Assembly: GCF_011682145.1 (NCBI RefSeq)
Contig: NZ_WHJH01000051.1
Location: 1 to 50,444, forward strand
DNA length: 50,444 bases
Origin: Massilia mucilaginosa
Lineage (GTDB): Bacteria > Pseudomonadota > Gammaproteobacteria > Burkholderiales > Burkholderiaceae_D
Reading direction: 5' to 3'
A program made the translations under genes and the position numbers. This document shows, one piece after another, positions 16,280-29,049 of this stretch. Position 1 is the stretch's first letter; every line of letters begins with the position of its first letter. The notes under the pieces are model-generated. The model saw only the letters and a program-made list of their open reading frames with translations. It was not told where the DNA came from and searched no databases.

Positions 16280-17440
16280 TTACGGCGTCAGCACCACCTT
16301 GCGGCAATCATCTTCCTTTTTGTCGAACATCTTGTAGCCCTCGGCCGCCTGCGACAGATTCAGGCGATGCGAGATGATCGCATTCGGGTGCAGCTTGCCT
16401 TCTTCGATGAACTTCAACAGTTCCGGCATATGCTTCTGCACGTGCGTCTGCCCCGCCTTGATGCCGATCCCCTTCTCGAAAATATCTCCGAACAGGAAGC
16501 CGTGGATAAACCCGGCGTACAAACCCGGCACGCTGACTGTCCCACCGCGCCGCACCGCCGCAATACACTGGCGTAGCGCCTTGCCGCTGCTGCCTTCGAG
16601 CTTAAGGTTGGTCATCACGGTTTCCACCGCACTGCCCTTGGCCTCGAAGCCGACCGCCTCCACCACGCCATCGACGCCGCGCGCGTCGGTGTGATCGAGG
16701 ATGAACTCCGCAGCGTCGCAATCCTCGAAATTGATCGGAATGACGCCATAGGTTTTCTGCGCAAAATCGAGCCGGAACTTGTGATGGTCGACCATGAATA
16801 TCTTCTCGATCCCCAGCATGCGCGCACTGGCCGCAGCCATCTGGCCCACCGGCCCGGCGCCAAAAATCGCCAGGCTGCCGCCCTTGCCCACACCCGTGTT
16901 GAGCACTGCCTGATAACCGGTCGGCAGAATATCGCTCAAGAACAGCACCTGCTCGTCGGCCAGGTTTTTCGGAATCTTGATCGGCCCCACATTCGCCTTC
17001 GGCACGCGCACGTACTCGGCCTGCCCGCCCGGCACGCCGCCATACAAATGGCTGAACCCGAACAGCGCCGCACCCGAGCGCAGGCTTTTCTTGTTCATGA
17101 TCGAACCACGATCGGGGTTGGTCGTCTCGCACGCCGAGTACAGGTCCATATCGCAGAAAAAGCAGCTGCCGCAGGCGATCACGAACGGCACGACCACGCG
17201 GTCGCCCTTTTGCAGCCTGGTGACGTTGGGGCCCGTCTCGACGACTTCGCCCATGAATTCATGGCCCAGGATATCGCCGCTCTTCATTGCGGGGATCTTG
17301 CCGCGGTACATGTGCAGGTCCGATCCGCAAATCGCGGTGGCAGTCACTTTCAGGATCACATCGTCCAGCTCCTGCAAAATCGGATCGGGAACGTTGTCGA
17401 CCTTGACGTCGTTGCTGCCGTGATAGGTTAAAGCGCGCAT
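16280..17440 (-). CDS. Zinc-dependent alcohol dehydrogenase (formaldehyde dehydrogenase-like)
   Basis: 386 residues of the medium-chain dehydrogenase family. The catalytic zinc site is seen in [14 protein letters not shown] and [12 protein letters not shown], and the structural-zinc cysteine cluster is partly kept in [15 protein letters not shown]. The Rossmann motif is [20 protein letters not shown]. The extended loop ([20 protein letters not shown]) is like glutathione-independent formaldehyde dehydrogenases and related broad-range enzymes. The substrate is unknown. It sits 111 bases downstream of the pyrimidine-catabolic series on the same strand. The gap contains the inverted repeat TCCTACG (17483-17489) and CGTAGGA (17517-17523), so it may be an independent unit. 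Confidence 0.8.
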   Translation of the reverse strand: MRALTYHGSNDVKVDNVPDPILQELDDVILKVTATAICGSDLHMYRGKIPAMKSGDILGHEFMGEVVETGPNVTRLQKGDRVVVPFVIACGSCFFCDMDLYSACETTNPDRGSIMNKKSLRSGAALFGFSHLYGGVPGGQAEYVRVPKANVGPIKIPKNLADEQVLFLSDILPTGYQAVLNTGVGKGGSLAIFGAGPVGQMAAASARMLGIEKIFMVDHHKFRLDFAQKTYGVIPINFEDCDAAEFILDHTDARGVDGVVEAVGFEAKGSAVETVMTNLKLEGSSGKALRQCIAAVRRGGTVSVPGLYAGFIHGFLFGDIFEKGIGIKAGQTHVQKHMPELLKFIEEGKLHPNAIISHRLNLSQAAEGYKMFDKKEDDCRKVVLTP

Positions 17441-17551
17441 GAACTGTCCTCCTCATGGAAAAGGACAGGCTAACAAACAAAATCCTACGCACGAATCAGC
17501 AGACCCCGTAAGTAGCCGTAGGAGAACGCCGACGTGATTTCTGGACTGAAA

Positions 17552-18793
17552 TTATGAGGCCACGACTTTTGCCCGTGCGAGCATGGCGTGCAGCAACACA
17601 TTGCAGCCGGCTTCGAGGTGATCCGGCTTGGCATCTTCGATTTCGTTGTGGCTGATGCCGTCCTTGCACGGCACGAAAATCATCCCGGCCGGGGCCAGGC
17701 GGGCCGCGTAGATCGCATCATGGCCGGCGCCGGACACCACATCCATCGTCGAGTAGCCAAGTTGTGCGGTCGCCTCGCGCACCGCACCCACGCAGTCCGG
17801 ATGGAACGGGCAAGGCGGATAGTACGACACGCGCTCGATCGAAATGGCCAGGCCGGAGTCGCTGCGCGTCTTGTCGATAAACGCCAGCATCTCCTCGTGC
17901 ATGGTGTTGAGCAGTTCATCGTTCACGTTGCGCAGGTCGATGCTGAATTTGACCTCGCCCGGAATCACGTTGCGGCTGTTCGGGAACAGCTGCACCATGC
18001 CGACCGTGCCGCGCCCGTAAGGCGGATAGCGGTTCGCGATCTTCACCACCTCCTGCATGATGTGGGTGGAGACCTGCAACGCATCCTTGCGCAGTCCCAT
18101 GGGCGTGGGGCCGGCATGCGCCTCCATGCCGGTGACCACGCAGTCGTACCACGACAATCCCATCACGGCCGGCACCACGCCGATTACCTTGTCGGCGTCT
18201 TCCAGCACCGGGCCCTGTTCGATGTGCGTTTCAAAATAGGCGCCGATGGGGTGCTGGCCGGGGACCTGCTCGCCCATGTAGCCGATGCGCGCCAGTTCGT
18301 CCCGCACGCTTTTGCCTTCGGTGTCCTTGGCGGCGTACGCGGTTTCCAGGCTGAAGGCGCCGCAGAAGACGCCGGAGCCCATCATCACCGGCACGAAGCG
18401 CGAGCCTTCCTCGTTGGTCCAGAAGGCCACTTCGACCGGTGCTTCGGTGGTGATGCCCCGGTCATTCAAGGTGCGCACGACTTCCAGCCCGGCCAGCACG
18501 CCGTAGTTGCCGTCGAATTTGCCCCCGGTTGGCTGAGTGTCGATATGGCTGCCGGTCATGATCGGCGCCAGCGCCGGATTGCGGCCTTCGCGGCGCATGA
18601 AGACATTGCCGATCTGGTCGACCGTGATCGACATGCCGGCTTCCTTACCCCAGCCGACCACCAGGTCGCGGCCCTGCTTGTCGAGGTCCGTCAGGGCCAG
18701 GCGCTTGACGCCGCCCTTTGGGGTAGCGCCGATTTTGGCCAGTTCCATCAGCGAGGCCCACAGGCGCTCGCCGTTAATGCGCAGATCGTTCAT
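17552..18793 (-). CDS. Beta-ureidopropionase-type Zn hydrolase (N-carbamoyl-beta-alanine amidohydrolase)
   Basis: 413 residues of the M20/HyuC amidohydrolase family. Metal ligands: H83 and D94 in GSHIDTQPTGGKFDG, the glutamates of WTNEEGSRF, H in ETHIEQGPVLE, GAGHDAI and the C-terminal SHNEIE. It is similar to the AllC half of the fusion at 14489 but is a single-domain protein. In this position, directly after dihydropyrimidinase and in the same series as preTA, it should hydrolyse N-carbamoyl-beta-alanine to beta-alanine, carbon dioxide and ammonia, the third step of reductive pyrimidine breakdown. By sequence alone it could be another N-carbamoyl amino acid hydrolase; the context decides. 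Confidence 0.85.
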   Translation of the reverse strand: MNDLRINGERLWASLMELAKIGATPKGGVKRLALTDLDKQGRDLVVGWGKEAGMSITVDQIGNVFMRREGRNPALAPIMTGSHIDTQPTGGKFDGNYGVLAGLEVVRTLNDRGITTEAPVEVAFWTNEEGSRFVPVMMGSGVFCGAFSLETAYAAKDTEGKSVRDELARIGYMGEQVPGQHPIGAYFETHIEQGPVLEDADKVIGVVPAVMGLSWYDCVVTGMEAHAGPTPMGLRKDALQVSTHIMQEVVKIANRYPPYGRGTVGMVQLFPNSRNVIPGEVKFSIDLRNVNDELLNTMHEEMLAFIDKTRSDSGLAISIERVSYYPPCPFHPDCVGAVREATAQLGYSTMDVVSGAGHDAIYAARLAPAGMIFVPCKDGISHNEIEDAKPDHLEAGCNVLLHAMLARAKVVAS

Positions 18794-18827
18794 TGATCAC
18801 TCCAGAGTTGAAGACGTGCGACGGGAT

Positions 18828-21729
<2,902 letters not shown>

Positions 21730-21757
21730 AGTGGTGTTCTCCAATTTGGTGACGCTG

Positions 21758-21789
21758 CGTCGTTCCCGCGCCACGGCGCGGGAACGACG
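21758..21789. repeat. Compact hairpin element between preA and the NCS1 gene
   Basis: Arms CGTCGTTCCCGCGCC (21758-21772) and its exact reverse complement (21775-21789) are separated by two bases. The arm sequence is shared with the larger inverted repeats at 10794 and 39993. In this operon it could trim or stabilise mRNA between preA and the transporter gene. Confidence 0.75.
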
Positions 21790-21799
21790 GTTTAAGGGC

Positions 21800-23077
21800 T
21801 CAGCCAACCACTTCGGCCCGTGGATTCCTCGGATCCTGCGTCCAGTTCATGTACGCCTTCCCGGTCTCCTGCGGCACCATCGTGATGCACGCCTCCACCG
21901 GGCAGGTAATCTCGCACAGATTACACCCAACGCACTCGGACTTGATCACTTCGTAGGTGCGAATACCCACCGCGTCGATCAATTGGGCGATCGACTGGTG
22001 CGAGGTATCCTCGCACGCCACATAGCATTTGCCGCACTTGATGCACTTGTCCTGGTCGATCTGCGCGATCACCTGGTAGTTCATGTCCAGGTATTTCCAG
22101 TCCGTGGTATTCGGCACCGCCTTGCCCGAAAATTCGGCGATGGTCTTGTAGCCCTTCTCGTCCATCCAGCGCGACAGGCCGTCCTTCATCTCCTCCACGA
22201 TCCGGAACCCGTGCAGCATCGCGGCGGTGCACACCTGCACCGATCCCGCGCCGAGCGCAATGAATTCGGCCGCATCGCGCCAGTTGCCGATGCCGCCGAT
22301 GCCCGAAATCGGCAATCCGTGCGTTTCCGGATCGCGCGCGATCTCGGCCACCATGTTCAGCGCAATCGGCTTGACCGCCGCGCCGCAGTAACCGCCGTGC
22401 GTACTCGCATTGCCGACGATGGGCAGCGCCACCATGCGGTCCAGGTCCAGGTGGGTGATCGAATTGATCGTGTTAATCAGCGACACCGCGTCGGCCCCAC
22501 CCGCCTTCGCCGCGCGCGCCGGTTTGCGCACGTCGGTGATGTTCGGCGTGAGCTTGACGATCACCGGCAGTCTGGAGTGCTTCTTGCACCAGCGCGTGAC
22601 CATCTCCACATACTCGGGAACCTGCCCCACCGCCGCGCCCATGCCGCGTTCCGGCATGCCGTGCGGGCAGCCGAAATTGAGCTCGATGCCGTCCGCGCCT
22701 GTCGCCTCGACCTTGGGCAGAATCTCGGCCCACAGCGCCTCTTCGCACGGCAGCATGAGCGAGACGATCATGGCGCGGTCCGGCCAGTCCTTCTTCACCT
22801 GCGTGATCTCGCGCAGGTTGATCTCGAGCGAGCGGTCGGTAATGAGTTCGATGTTGTTAAACCCGATCACCTCGCGGTTCTTGCCGTACAGGGCGGAGTA
22901 GCGCGACGACACGTTGACCGCGGCCGGGTCTTCGCCGAGCGTCTTCCAGACCACCCCGCCCCACCCCGCCTCGAAGGCGCGCACCACGTTGTAGGCCTTG
23001 TCGGTCGGTGGCGCGGAGGCCAGCCAGAACGGATTGGGGGACTTGATGCCGCAAAATTCGATGCTCAGGTCAGCCAT
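21800..23077 (-). CDS. preA: NAD-dependent dihydropyrimidine dehydrogenase, subunit PreA
   Basis: 425 residues. The FMN-binding barrel of the dihydroorotate dehydrogenase class includes the active-site Cys137 in ELNFGCPHGMPERGMG, the same motif as in mammalian dihydropyrimidine dehydrogenase. Two 4Fe-4S clusters follow at the C-terminus, starting at 345 (CIKCGKCYVAC) and 382 (CVGCNLCEITCP). With PreT it reduces uracil and thymine to the dihydro forms. ATG 23077 is preceded by a strong GGAGG and overlaps the end of preT by eight bases, so the two subunits are translationally coupled. A longer frame to 23137 exists but lacks a ribosome site. Confidence 0.93.
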   Translation of the reverse strand: MADLSIEFCGIKSPNPFWLASAPPTDKAYNVVRAFEAGWGGVVWKTLGEDPAAVNVSSRYSALYGKNREVIGFNNIELITDRSLEINLREITQVKKDWPDRAMIVSLMLPCEEALWAEILPKVEATGADGIELNFGCPHGMPERGMGAAVGQVPEYVEMVTRWCKKHSRLPVIVKLTPNITDVRKPARAAKAGGADAVSLINTINSITHLDLDRMVALPIVGNASTHGGYCGAAVKPIALNMVAEIARDPETHGLPISGIGGIGNWRDAAEFIALGAGSVQVCTAAMLHGFRIVEEMKDGLSRWMDEKGYKTIAEFSGKAVPNTTDWKYLDMNYQVIAQIDQDKCIKCGKCYVACEDTSHQSIAQLIDAVGIRTYEVIKSECVGCNLCEITCPVEACITMVPQETGKAYMNWTQDPRNPRAEVVG

Positions 23078-24443
23078 GGGAAGCCTCCACCTTGAATTGG
23101 ATGTCATTGTGAATGGCCATCGCCGCCAGCTTGCCATGCTGGACCGCCTGTACCGTCAAGTCCTGCCCCGGCGCGACGCAATCGCCGCCCGCGTAAATGC
23201 CCGTCAGCGCCGTGCGGAACTGCGCGTCGACGTGAATCTTGTCGCCCTCGCGCGTGAGCTGCCGCGCCATCTCGTCCGACAAACCCACCGGGTCCATGCT
23301 CTGGCCGATCGCCTTGAACACGGCATCGGCGGCGATCTCGATGAACGCCCCGGTGCCGTTCAGGCGCCCGCCATCGAGGCGCGTCTCTTCAAAGCGCATG
23401 CCGCGCACGCGGCCCGCATCGTCGAGCAGCACTTCCAGCGGCGCCGCCCAGGTGCGGATACGCACCATATTGGCCTTGGCGATATCCTGTTCGTGGTGCG
23501 TCGCGCTCATCGACTCCGCACCGCGCCGGTACACCAGGGTCACGTCTTCCGCGCCGAGGCGCTTGATCTGCACCGCCATGTCGATCGCCGTGTTTCCGGC
23601 GCCGATGACAATGGCGCGCTTCGGCACCGGCAAGGTGGCCAGGTCGGTTGCCTGGCGCAGGTCGGCGATGTAGTCGACCGCCGCCATCAGGCCGGGTGCG
23701 TCTTCGCCGGTCAGCCCGAGCTGGCGGCTGGCGTTCAGGCCCAGGCCAAGGAACACGGCGTCGTACCGGGTGTGCAGTTCGTGCAGGTGCAGGTTCACGC
23801 CGAGGATGCGGCCGTGCTGCACGTCGATGCCGCCGATACTGAGCAAGAACTCGACCTCGCGCTGGGCGAAGTCGCCGGTCAGCTTGTACTTGGCGATGCC
23901 GTATTCATTCAGGCCGCCGGACTTGGAGCGGGCTTCAAAGATGACGACATCGTTGCCCAGCATGGCCAGGCGGTGCGCGCACGACAGGCCGGCGGGGCCG
24001 GCGCCGACCACGGCGATCTTCTTGCCGGTGCGCTCGGCGCGCTGGAATGGGTAGGAGGTAAACGAGGCGTGATCGAGCGCATGCCGTTGCAGCAGGCCGA
24101 TTTTGACGGGCTGGCCTTCTTCATCGTGATTGCGCACGCAGGCGTCTTCGCACAGGATCTCGGTCGGGCACACGCGCGCGCAGCTACCGCCCAGGATGTT
24201 CTGTTTGAGGATGCCCGCCGCCGCGCCGTTGATATTCTGGTCGTGGATGTTGCGGATAAAGCTGGCCACGTCGATTTCGGACGGGCAGCTGCGCGTGCAC
24301 GGCGCGTCGTAGCAGTACAGGCAGCGCGCGCTTTCGATGGCGGCCTGGCGGCTGGTCAGCGCCGGTGCGAGGTCGGTGAACTGTTCGGCCAGTGCGGTGC
24401 TGGAACTGGCCGCGTGCGGCAGGTGCTTGAGAGATTCGATCAT
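23070..24443 (-). CDS. preT: NAD-dependent dihydropyrimidine dehydrogenase, subunit PreT
   Basis: 457 residues of the GltD-like family. An N-terminal Fe-S domain has RCLYCYDAPCTRSCP and GSCARVCPTEILCEDAC, followed by an FAD-binding motif VVGAGPAGLSCAHRLAMLG and an NAD(P)-binding motif VIGAGNTAIDMAVQIKRLG. It takes electrons from NADH through FAD and iron-sulfur clusters and feeds PreA. The gene order preT-preA is the usual bacterial one. The start at 24443 has AGGGA upstream. About 120 bases separate it from mmsA upstream, containing a 24-base perfect palindrome at 24507-24530. Confidence 0.92.
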   Translation of the reverse strand: MIESLKHLPHAASSSTALAEQFTDLAPALTSRQAAIESARCLYCYDAPCTRSCPSEIDVASFIRNIHDQNINGAAAGILKQNILGGSCARVCPTEILCEDACVRNHDEEGQPVKIGLLQRHALDHASFTSYPFQRAERTGKKIAVVGAGPAGLSCAHRLAMLGNDVVIFEARSKSGGLNEYGIAKYKLTGDFAQREVEFLLSIGGIDVQHGRILGVNLHLHELHTRYDAVFLGLGLNASRQLGLTGEDAPGLMAAVDYIADLRQATDLATLPVPKRAIVIGAGNTAIDMAVQIKRLGAEDVTLVYRRGAESMSATHHEQDIAKANMVRIRTWAAPLEVLLDDAGRVRGMRFEETRLDGGRLNGTGAFIEIAADAVFKAIGQSMDPVGLSDEMARQLTREGDKIHVDAQFRTALTGIYAGGDCVAPGQDLTVQAVQHGKLAAMAIHNDIQFKVEASHG

Positions 24444-24506
24444 TTTTTACATCCCTGTCTTTGTAATGTGTTCACCCACTTTGCGGAGGCATCGCTAAGC
24501 TCAAGA

Positions 24507-24530
24507 CCGTCGCCCGCGCGCGGGCGACGG
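24507..24530. repeat. 24-base perfect palindrome between mmsA and preT
   Basis: CCGTCGCCCGCG is followed directly by its reverse complement, a 12-bp stem with no spacer. It lies between the stop of mmsA (24566) and the start of preT (24443), both on the minus strand. It could attenuate transcription or protect mRNA ends inside the operon. There is no clear T tract on either side. Confidence 0.6.
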
Positions 24531-24565
24531 CTCTCAGGCTGCCGCGTCACCCCTCGCGATCCTTC

Positions 24566-26080
24566 CTACTTCATCTGTGGAAAAGCAAATTCCACGCCAG
24601 CACTCGCCGTGTTCGGCCAGCGCTGCATCACCGCCTTGTGCCGCGTATAGAAACGCACGCCTTCGGGACCGTAGGCGTGGTGGTCGCCGAACATGCTGCG
24701 CTTCCAGCCGCCGAAACTGTTGAACGCCATCGGCACCGGCAGCGGCACGTTCACCCCCACCATGCCGACCTGGATCTGGCGCACGAACTCGCGCGCCGTG
24801 CCGCCGTCGCGCGTGTAGATCGCCACGCCGTTGCCGTACTCGTTGGCGTTGATCAGATTGACCGCCGTGGCCACGTCCGGAGCGCGCAGCACGCACAGCA
24901 CCGGTCCGAAAATCTCTTCCTTGTAGATCGTCATATCGGGCGTAACATGATCGAACAAGGTGCCGCCCACAAAGAAGCCGTTCTCGCGCTCCGGCACCTT
25001 GCAGTTGCGCCCATCGACCACCAGGGTCGCGCCCTGCTCCACGCCTTCGCCGATCAAACGCTCGATGCGTTCCTTGGCCGCGGCACTGACCACCGGCCCC
25101 ATTTCGGCGTCAAGTGCCATGCCGTCGCGGATCTTGAGCGCGGCGGTGCGCTGGCCCAGCGCGCCAATCAGTTTGTCGCCGGCGTCGCCCACCGCCACCA
25201 CCACCGAGATCGCCATGCAGCGCTCCCCGGCCGACCCGAATGCGGCGCCGATCAGGGCGTCGGTCGCCATGTCCATGTCGGCGTCGGGCATGACCACCAT
25301 GTGGTTCTTGGCCCCGCCCAGCGCCTGCACCCGCTTGCCGCTGGCGCTGCCGCGCGCGTAGATATATTCGGCGATCGGGGTCGAGCCGACAAAGCTGACC
25401 GCCTGCACCTCCGGGTGATCGAGCAGCGCGTCGACGGTGACCTTGTCGCCCTGGACCACGTTGAACACGCCGTCCGGCAGGCCCGCTTCCTTGAGCAGCC
25501 GCGCGTGCAGCAGCGACGCCGACGGATCGCGTTCGGAAGGCTTCAAAACAAAGGTATTCCCGCAGGCGATCGCCACCGGGAACATCCACATCGGCACCAT
25601 CACCGGGAAGTTAAACGGGGTAATTCCCGCCACCACGCCGAGCGCCTGGCGCATCGACCAGGCGTCGATGCCGCGCGAGATCTGGTCGGTGAATTCGCCC
25701 TTGAGCAGTTGCGGAATCCCGACCGCGAATTCCACCATCTCGATACCACGCGCCACCTCGCCCTGAGCGTCGGAAAACGTCTTGCCATGTTCGCGCGTGA
25801 GCATCGCCGCAAATTCGTCGGTATGCGCCTGGCATAGTTGCAGATACTTGAACAGGACCCGCGCGCGCGTCAGCGGCGGCGTGGCGGACCATGACGGAAA
25901 GGCGGCGGCGGCGGCGGCCACGGCGGCATTCACATCGTCCGCCGTGCCCAGCGCCACGCGTGCGCAGGGCTCGCCCATGGCCGGGTTGAAGACGTCGGCG
26001 TAGCGGCCGCTGGCCGTATCGACCTTGGCGCCGTTGATGAAGTGGGTGATTGTGTCCAACTGCGTATCGAGATTGCTCAT
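24566..26080 (-). CDS. mmsA: CoA-acylating (methyl)malonate-semialdehyde dehydrogenase
   Basis: 504 residues of the aldehyde dehydrogenase superfamily. The catalytic cysteine is C288 in [15 protein letters not shown], and the usual ELGGK glutamate is replaced in [12 protein letters not shown], the hallmark of CoA-dependent methylmalonate-semialdehyde dehydrogenases that lack the general base. NAD-binding motif [13 protein letters not shown] and a C-terminal [19 protein letters not shown] also match. In this pathway it turns malonate semialdehyde (from beta-alanine) to acetyl-CoA and methylmalonate semialdehyde (from thymine) to propionyl-CoA. The gene begins four bases after the aminotransferase stop, so the two are one unit. 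Confidence 0.92.
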   Translation of the reverse strand: MSNLDTQLDTITHFINGAKVDTASGRYADVFNPAMGEPCARVALGTADDVNAAVAAAAAAFPSWSATPPLTRARVLFKYLQLCQAHTDEFAAMLTREHGKTFSDAQGEVARGIEMVEFAVGIPQLLKGEFTDQISRGIDAWSMRQALGVVAGITPFNFPVMVPMWMFPVAIACGNTFVLKPSERDPSASLLHARLLKEAGLPDGVFNVVQGDKVTVDALLDHPEVQAVSFVGSTPIAEYIYARGSASGKRVQALGGAKNHMVVMPDADMDMATDALIGAAFGSAGERCMAISVVVAVGDAGDKLIGALGQRTAALKIRDGMALDAEMGPVVSAAAKERIERLIGEGVEQGATLVVDGRNCKVPERENGFFVGGTLFDHVTPDMTIYKEEIFGPVLCVLRAPDVATAVNLINANEYGNGVAIYTRDGGTAREFVRQIQVGMVGVNVPLPVPMAFNSFGGWKRSMFGDHHAYGPEGVRFYTRHKAVMQRWPNTASAGVEFAFPQMK

Positions 26081-26084
26081 GGGG

Positions 26085-27401
26085 TCAGTCCAGGTTTTTG
26101 AGGATGGTTGCCAGCTTGCCGAACAACTCGTCGATGTGCTTCTTCTCGAGTACCAGCGGTGGCGACAGGGCGATGATGTCGCCGGTGGTGCGAATCAGGA
26201 CGCCATCGGCGAACGCCTTCTTGAAGGCGCTGAACGCGCGCGCACCCGGCTTGCCGTCGATGGGCGCGAGCTCGATGCCGGCCACCAGCCCGATCGTGCG
26301 GATGTCGATCACGTGCGGCAGGCCCTTGAGCGAATGCACCGCGTCGGTCCAGTATTCCTGCACGGCCCTGGCGTTATCGAGGATCTTCTGCTCTTCGAAT
26401 ACCTCCAGCGTGGCCAGTGCGGCGGCGCAGGCGAGCGGATGGCCCGAATAGGTATAGCCATGAAACAGCTCGATGCCGGCCGGGCCGTCCATGAAGGCGT
26501 CGTGGATATGCTGTTTGGTAAACACCGCGCCCATCGGCACCATGCCGTTGGTCAGGCCCTTGGCGCAGGTGACCATGTCCGGAATCACGTCGAAGTAATC
26601 GAACGCGAACGGCGTGCTCAATCGCCCGAAACCGGTGATGACTTCATCGAAGATGAGCAGGATGCCGTGCTTGGTGCACAGTTCGCGCAGGCGCTTGAGG
26701 TACCCTTTCGGCGGAATCAGCACGCCGGTGGACCCGGCCACCGGTTCCACGATGACGGCGGCGATGGTCGATGCGTCGTGCAGCGCGACGATGCGTTCCA
26801 GTTCATCGGCCAGGTTGGCGCCGTGTTCCGGCTCGCCGCGCGAGTAGGCGTTCTTTTCGAGGTTGTGCGTGTGCGGCAGGTGGTCGACACCCGGCAGGAG
26901 CGGGCCGAAGGTGCGGCGGTTGCCGCCGATGCCGCCGACCGAAATGCCGCCGAAACCGACGCCGTGGTAGCCGCGTTCGCGCCCGATCAGGCGTGTGCGC
27001 CCCGCTTCGCCGCGCGCGCGGTGGTACGCCAGCGCCATCTTCAGCGCCGTATCGACCGCTTCCGAACCGGAGTTGGTGTAGAAGACGTGGCCGAAACGGC
27101 GGCCGGTGTAGTCCATCAGTTTTTCGGCCAGATCGAAGGCGGCCGGGTGGCCCATCTGGAAGGTGGGCGCGAAGTCGAGCTGGCCGACCATCTCGCGCAC
27201 GGCGGCCACGATCTTCGGCTGCGCATGCCCGCACGGCACGCACCACAGGCCGGCGGTGCCGTCGAGCACGGTGTTGCCGTCGACATCCTTGTAGTACATC
27301 CCCTCGGCCGAGACGAACAGGCGCGGGTTGGCTTTGAAGTCGCGATTATTGGTAAATGGCATCCAAAACGACGACATCGATGCGGGTCTGGACTCGTTCA
27401 T
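26085..27401 (-). CDS. Omega-amino acid aminotransferase (beta-alanine--pyruvate type)
   Basis: 438 residues of class III PLP aminotransferases. The PLP-binding aspartate is D252 in [13 protein letters not shown] and the Schiff-base lysine K281 in [14 protein letters not shown]. The N-terminus ([18 protein letters not shown]) is characteristic of beta-alanine--pyruvate transaminases. It should remove the amino group of beta-alanine or 3-aminoisobutyrate after pyrimidine ring opening and give the semialdehyde used by MmsA. ATG 27401 follows GGAGAG at the proper spacing. It is the first gene of the long minus-strand catabolic series and is divergent from the MocR-type regulator gene. Confidence 0.9.
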   Translation of the reverse strand: MNESRPASMSSFWMPFTNNRDFKANPRLFVSAEGMYYKDVDGNTVLDGTAGLWCVPCGHAQPKIVAAVREMVGQLDFAPTFQMGHPAAFDLAEKLMDYTGRRFGHVFYTNSGSEAVDTALKMALAYHRARGEAGRTRLIGRERGYHGVGFGGISVGGIGGNRRTFGPLLPGVDHLPHTHNLEKNAYSRGEPEHGANLADELERIVALHDASTIAAVIVEPVAGSTGVLIPPKGYLKRLRELCTKHGILLIFDEVITGFGRLSTPFAFDYFDVIPDMVTCAKGLTNGMVPMGAVFTKQHIHDAFMDGPAGIELFHGYTYSGHPLACAAALATLEVFEEQKILDNARAVQEYWTDAVHSLKGLPHVIDIRTIGLVAGIELAPIDGKPGARAFSAFKKAFADGVLIRTTGDIIALSPPLVLEKKHIDELFGKLATILKNLD

Positions 27402-27435
27402 GCGACTCTCCAATAGTTTTTACAAGCAAAAAAAT

Positions 27436-27465
27436 AATTTACCAGTTGGCAAAATGATGATGCAA
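27436..27465 (-). promoter_or_regulatory. Operon promoter overlapped by RutR-like operator
   Basis: TTTACCAGTTGGCAAA at 27438-27453 is a near-perfect palindrome and agrees at 11 of 14 defined positions with the E. coli RutR consensus TTGACCA-N2-TGGTCAA. On the minus strand a weak promoter can be read as TTGCAT (27465-27460), 18 bases, TAAATT (27441-27436), so the operator would cover the spacer and -10 region and block transcription of the aminotransferase-mmsA-preTA series. A RutR-like regulator gene lies at 29050. The promoter hexamers are inference. Confidence 0.6.
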
Positions 27466-27574
27466 TAATAGTCAGCAGATCAACTATGGCACATATACAC
27501 AAATCGCAAAACCCGCCAACCGTATCGGTAGCACAAACAATACAGTTTGCGGCGCCGCAGCAAAGGACATGTGG

Positions 27575-29041
27575 ATGGATGAGAGCGACGTTCTGCGTGA
27601 GGAAATGCCTCCTGGCAATTGCGGGGATGGCTGGCCGGTGCTGGCAATCGAGCGCAGCAAGCGCGGCGGCCTGGTCGACCAGATCGTGGCGGCCATCACG
27701 CTGATGGTAAACCGGCGCGAACTGCGCGTGGGCACAAAGATGCCTTCGGTTCGACGTTTCGCAAAGTGCAATGGGGTGAGCACCTTCACGGTGGTGGAGT
27801 CGTACGACCGCCTGCTCACCCTGGGGCTATTGAGTTCGCGCCGCGGTTCCGGCTTTTTCGTGGCGCGCAGCGAAGCGGCCGGCGCGCCGCAGCAACTGGC
27901 GCTGCAGCCCACGCCGGCCGCCATCGACGCCCTTACCCCCGACCTGTATTCGGGCGTGTCCGACGCGCTGCCGGTCGGCGCGGGCTGGCTGCCGCCCGAA
28001 TGGTATGGCGACGACACGGTGCTCGACGCGGTGCGCCACGCGATGAAGATTCCCGCCAGCCGCCTGCGCGGCTACGGCCATCCGCTCGGCTTTCCCACCC
28101 TGCGCCAGCATTTGGCCGGCACCCTGGCAGATGAATTGTTCGCGGCCAGCCCGGACCAGATTTTGCTCACCAACGGCGCCACCCACGCGTTCGACCTGAT
28201 TTTGCGCACGCTGACCAAGCCGGGCGACACGGTTTTTGTCGAGGATCCGGGCTACAGCAACCTGCTCTCGCTGATCCGCCATCACGGCTGCATTGCGGTC
28301 GGCATTCCGCGCGGGGCCGACGGGCTCGATATGGATGCCTTGATGGCGCAGGCGGCAAGCACCCAGCCCAAGCTCATGTTCGTCAACACCGTGCTGCAAA
28401 ATCCGCTCGGTACCTCGCTCACCCAGGCGCAGGCGCACCGGCTGCTGCTGGCGGCCGAGCAGTTCGACTTCTGGCTGGTGGAAGACGACATCTACCGCGA
28501 ACTGGCAGCCGGCGGCGACGCCTCGCTGGCCGCCATGGATGGACTGCGGCGCGTGATCCGGGTCGGCAGCTTTTCCAAGACCTTGTCGCCGGTGCTGCGG
28601 GTCGGCTCGATCTGCGCCTCCAATTCGCTGATTCCCGAACTGCTGCGCGTGAAGATGCTGACCGGGCTGACCACCTCCGAAATCAACGAGCGCGCCGTGT
28701 ACCACGCCATCTCGGCGCGGCCGTACAAACGCATGGTCGAACGCCTGCTTGATCAACTGCGCTCGGGCCGCGAGCGCACCATCGAGCGCCTGTTCGAGGC
28801 CGGCATGGAGCCGCTGGCGCGCCCGCGCGGCGGCATGTTCATCAGCGCCGGCTGGCCCATCGCGCCGACGCCGGAGTTCAATGGCAAGGTGATCGCGGAC
28901 CGCGCGCTGCGCGCCGGCATTTTGCTGTCGCCACACGAATTTTTCATGCTGCGCCCGTCCCCGAGCATCTGGTTCCGCTTCAACGTGGCGTATGCCGCCG
29001 ACGCGCCCGAGTTGATCGGCTTCCTGCAATCGCTACGCTGA
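27575..29041 (+). CDS. MocR/GabR-type regulator (GntR HTH + aminotransferase-like domain)
   Basis: 488 residues. An N-terminal GntR winged helix (GLVDQIVAAITLMVNRREL, MPSVRRFAKCNGVSTFTVVE) is joined to a fold-type-I aminotransferase domain with the PLP lysine at about K335 in RVGSFSKTLSP and the aspartate in LVEDDIYRE. Such proteins are regulators that bind PLP and an amino acid; GabR, the best known, senses GABA. Since its divergent neighbour is a beta-alanine aminotransferase, beta-alanine or 3-aminoisobutyrate is a sensible effector here (inference). ATG 27575 has AAAGGA seven bases upstream, better than ATG 27569. It forms an operon with the following TetR gene, eight bases downstream. 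Confidence 0.88.
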   Translation: MDESDVLREEMPPGNCGDGWPVLAIERSKRGGLVDQIVAAITLMVNRRELRVGTKMPSVRRFAKCNGVSTFTVVESYDRLLTLGLLSSRRGSGFFVARSEAAGAPQQLALQPTPAAIDALTPDLYSGVSDALPVGAGWLPPEWYGDDTVLDAVRHAMKIPASRLRGYGHPLGFPTLRQHLAGTLADELFAASPDQILLTNGATHAFDLILRTLTKPGDTVFVEDPGYSNLLSLIRHHGCIAVGIPRGADGLDMDALMAQAASTQPKLMFVNTVLQNPLGTSLTQAQAHRLLLAAEQFDFWLVEDDIYRELAAGGDASLAAMDGLRRVIRVGSFSKTLSPVLRVGSICASNSLIPELLRVKMLTGLTTSEINERAVYHAISARPYKRMVERLLDQLRSGRERTIERLFEAGMEPLARPRGGMFISAGWPIAPTPEFNGKVIADRALRAGILLSPHEFFMLRPSPSIWFRFNVAYAADAPELIGFLQSLR

Positions 29042-29049
29042 AAGTCACC

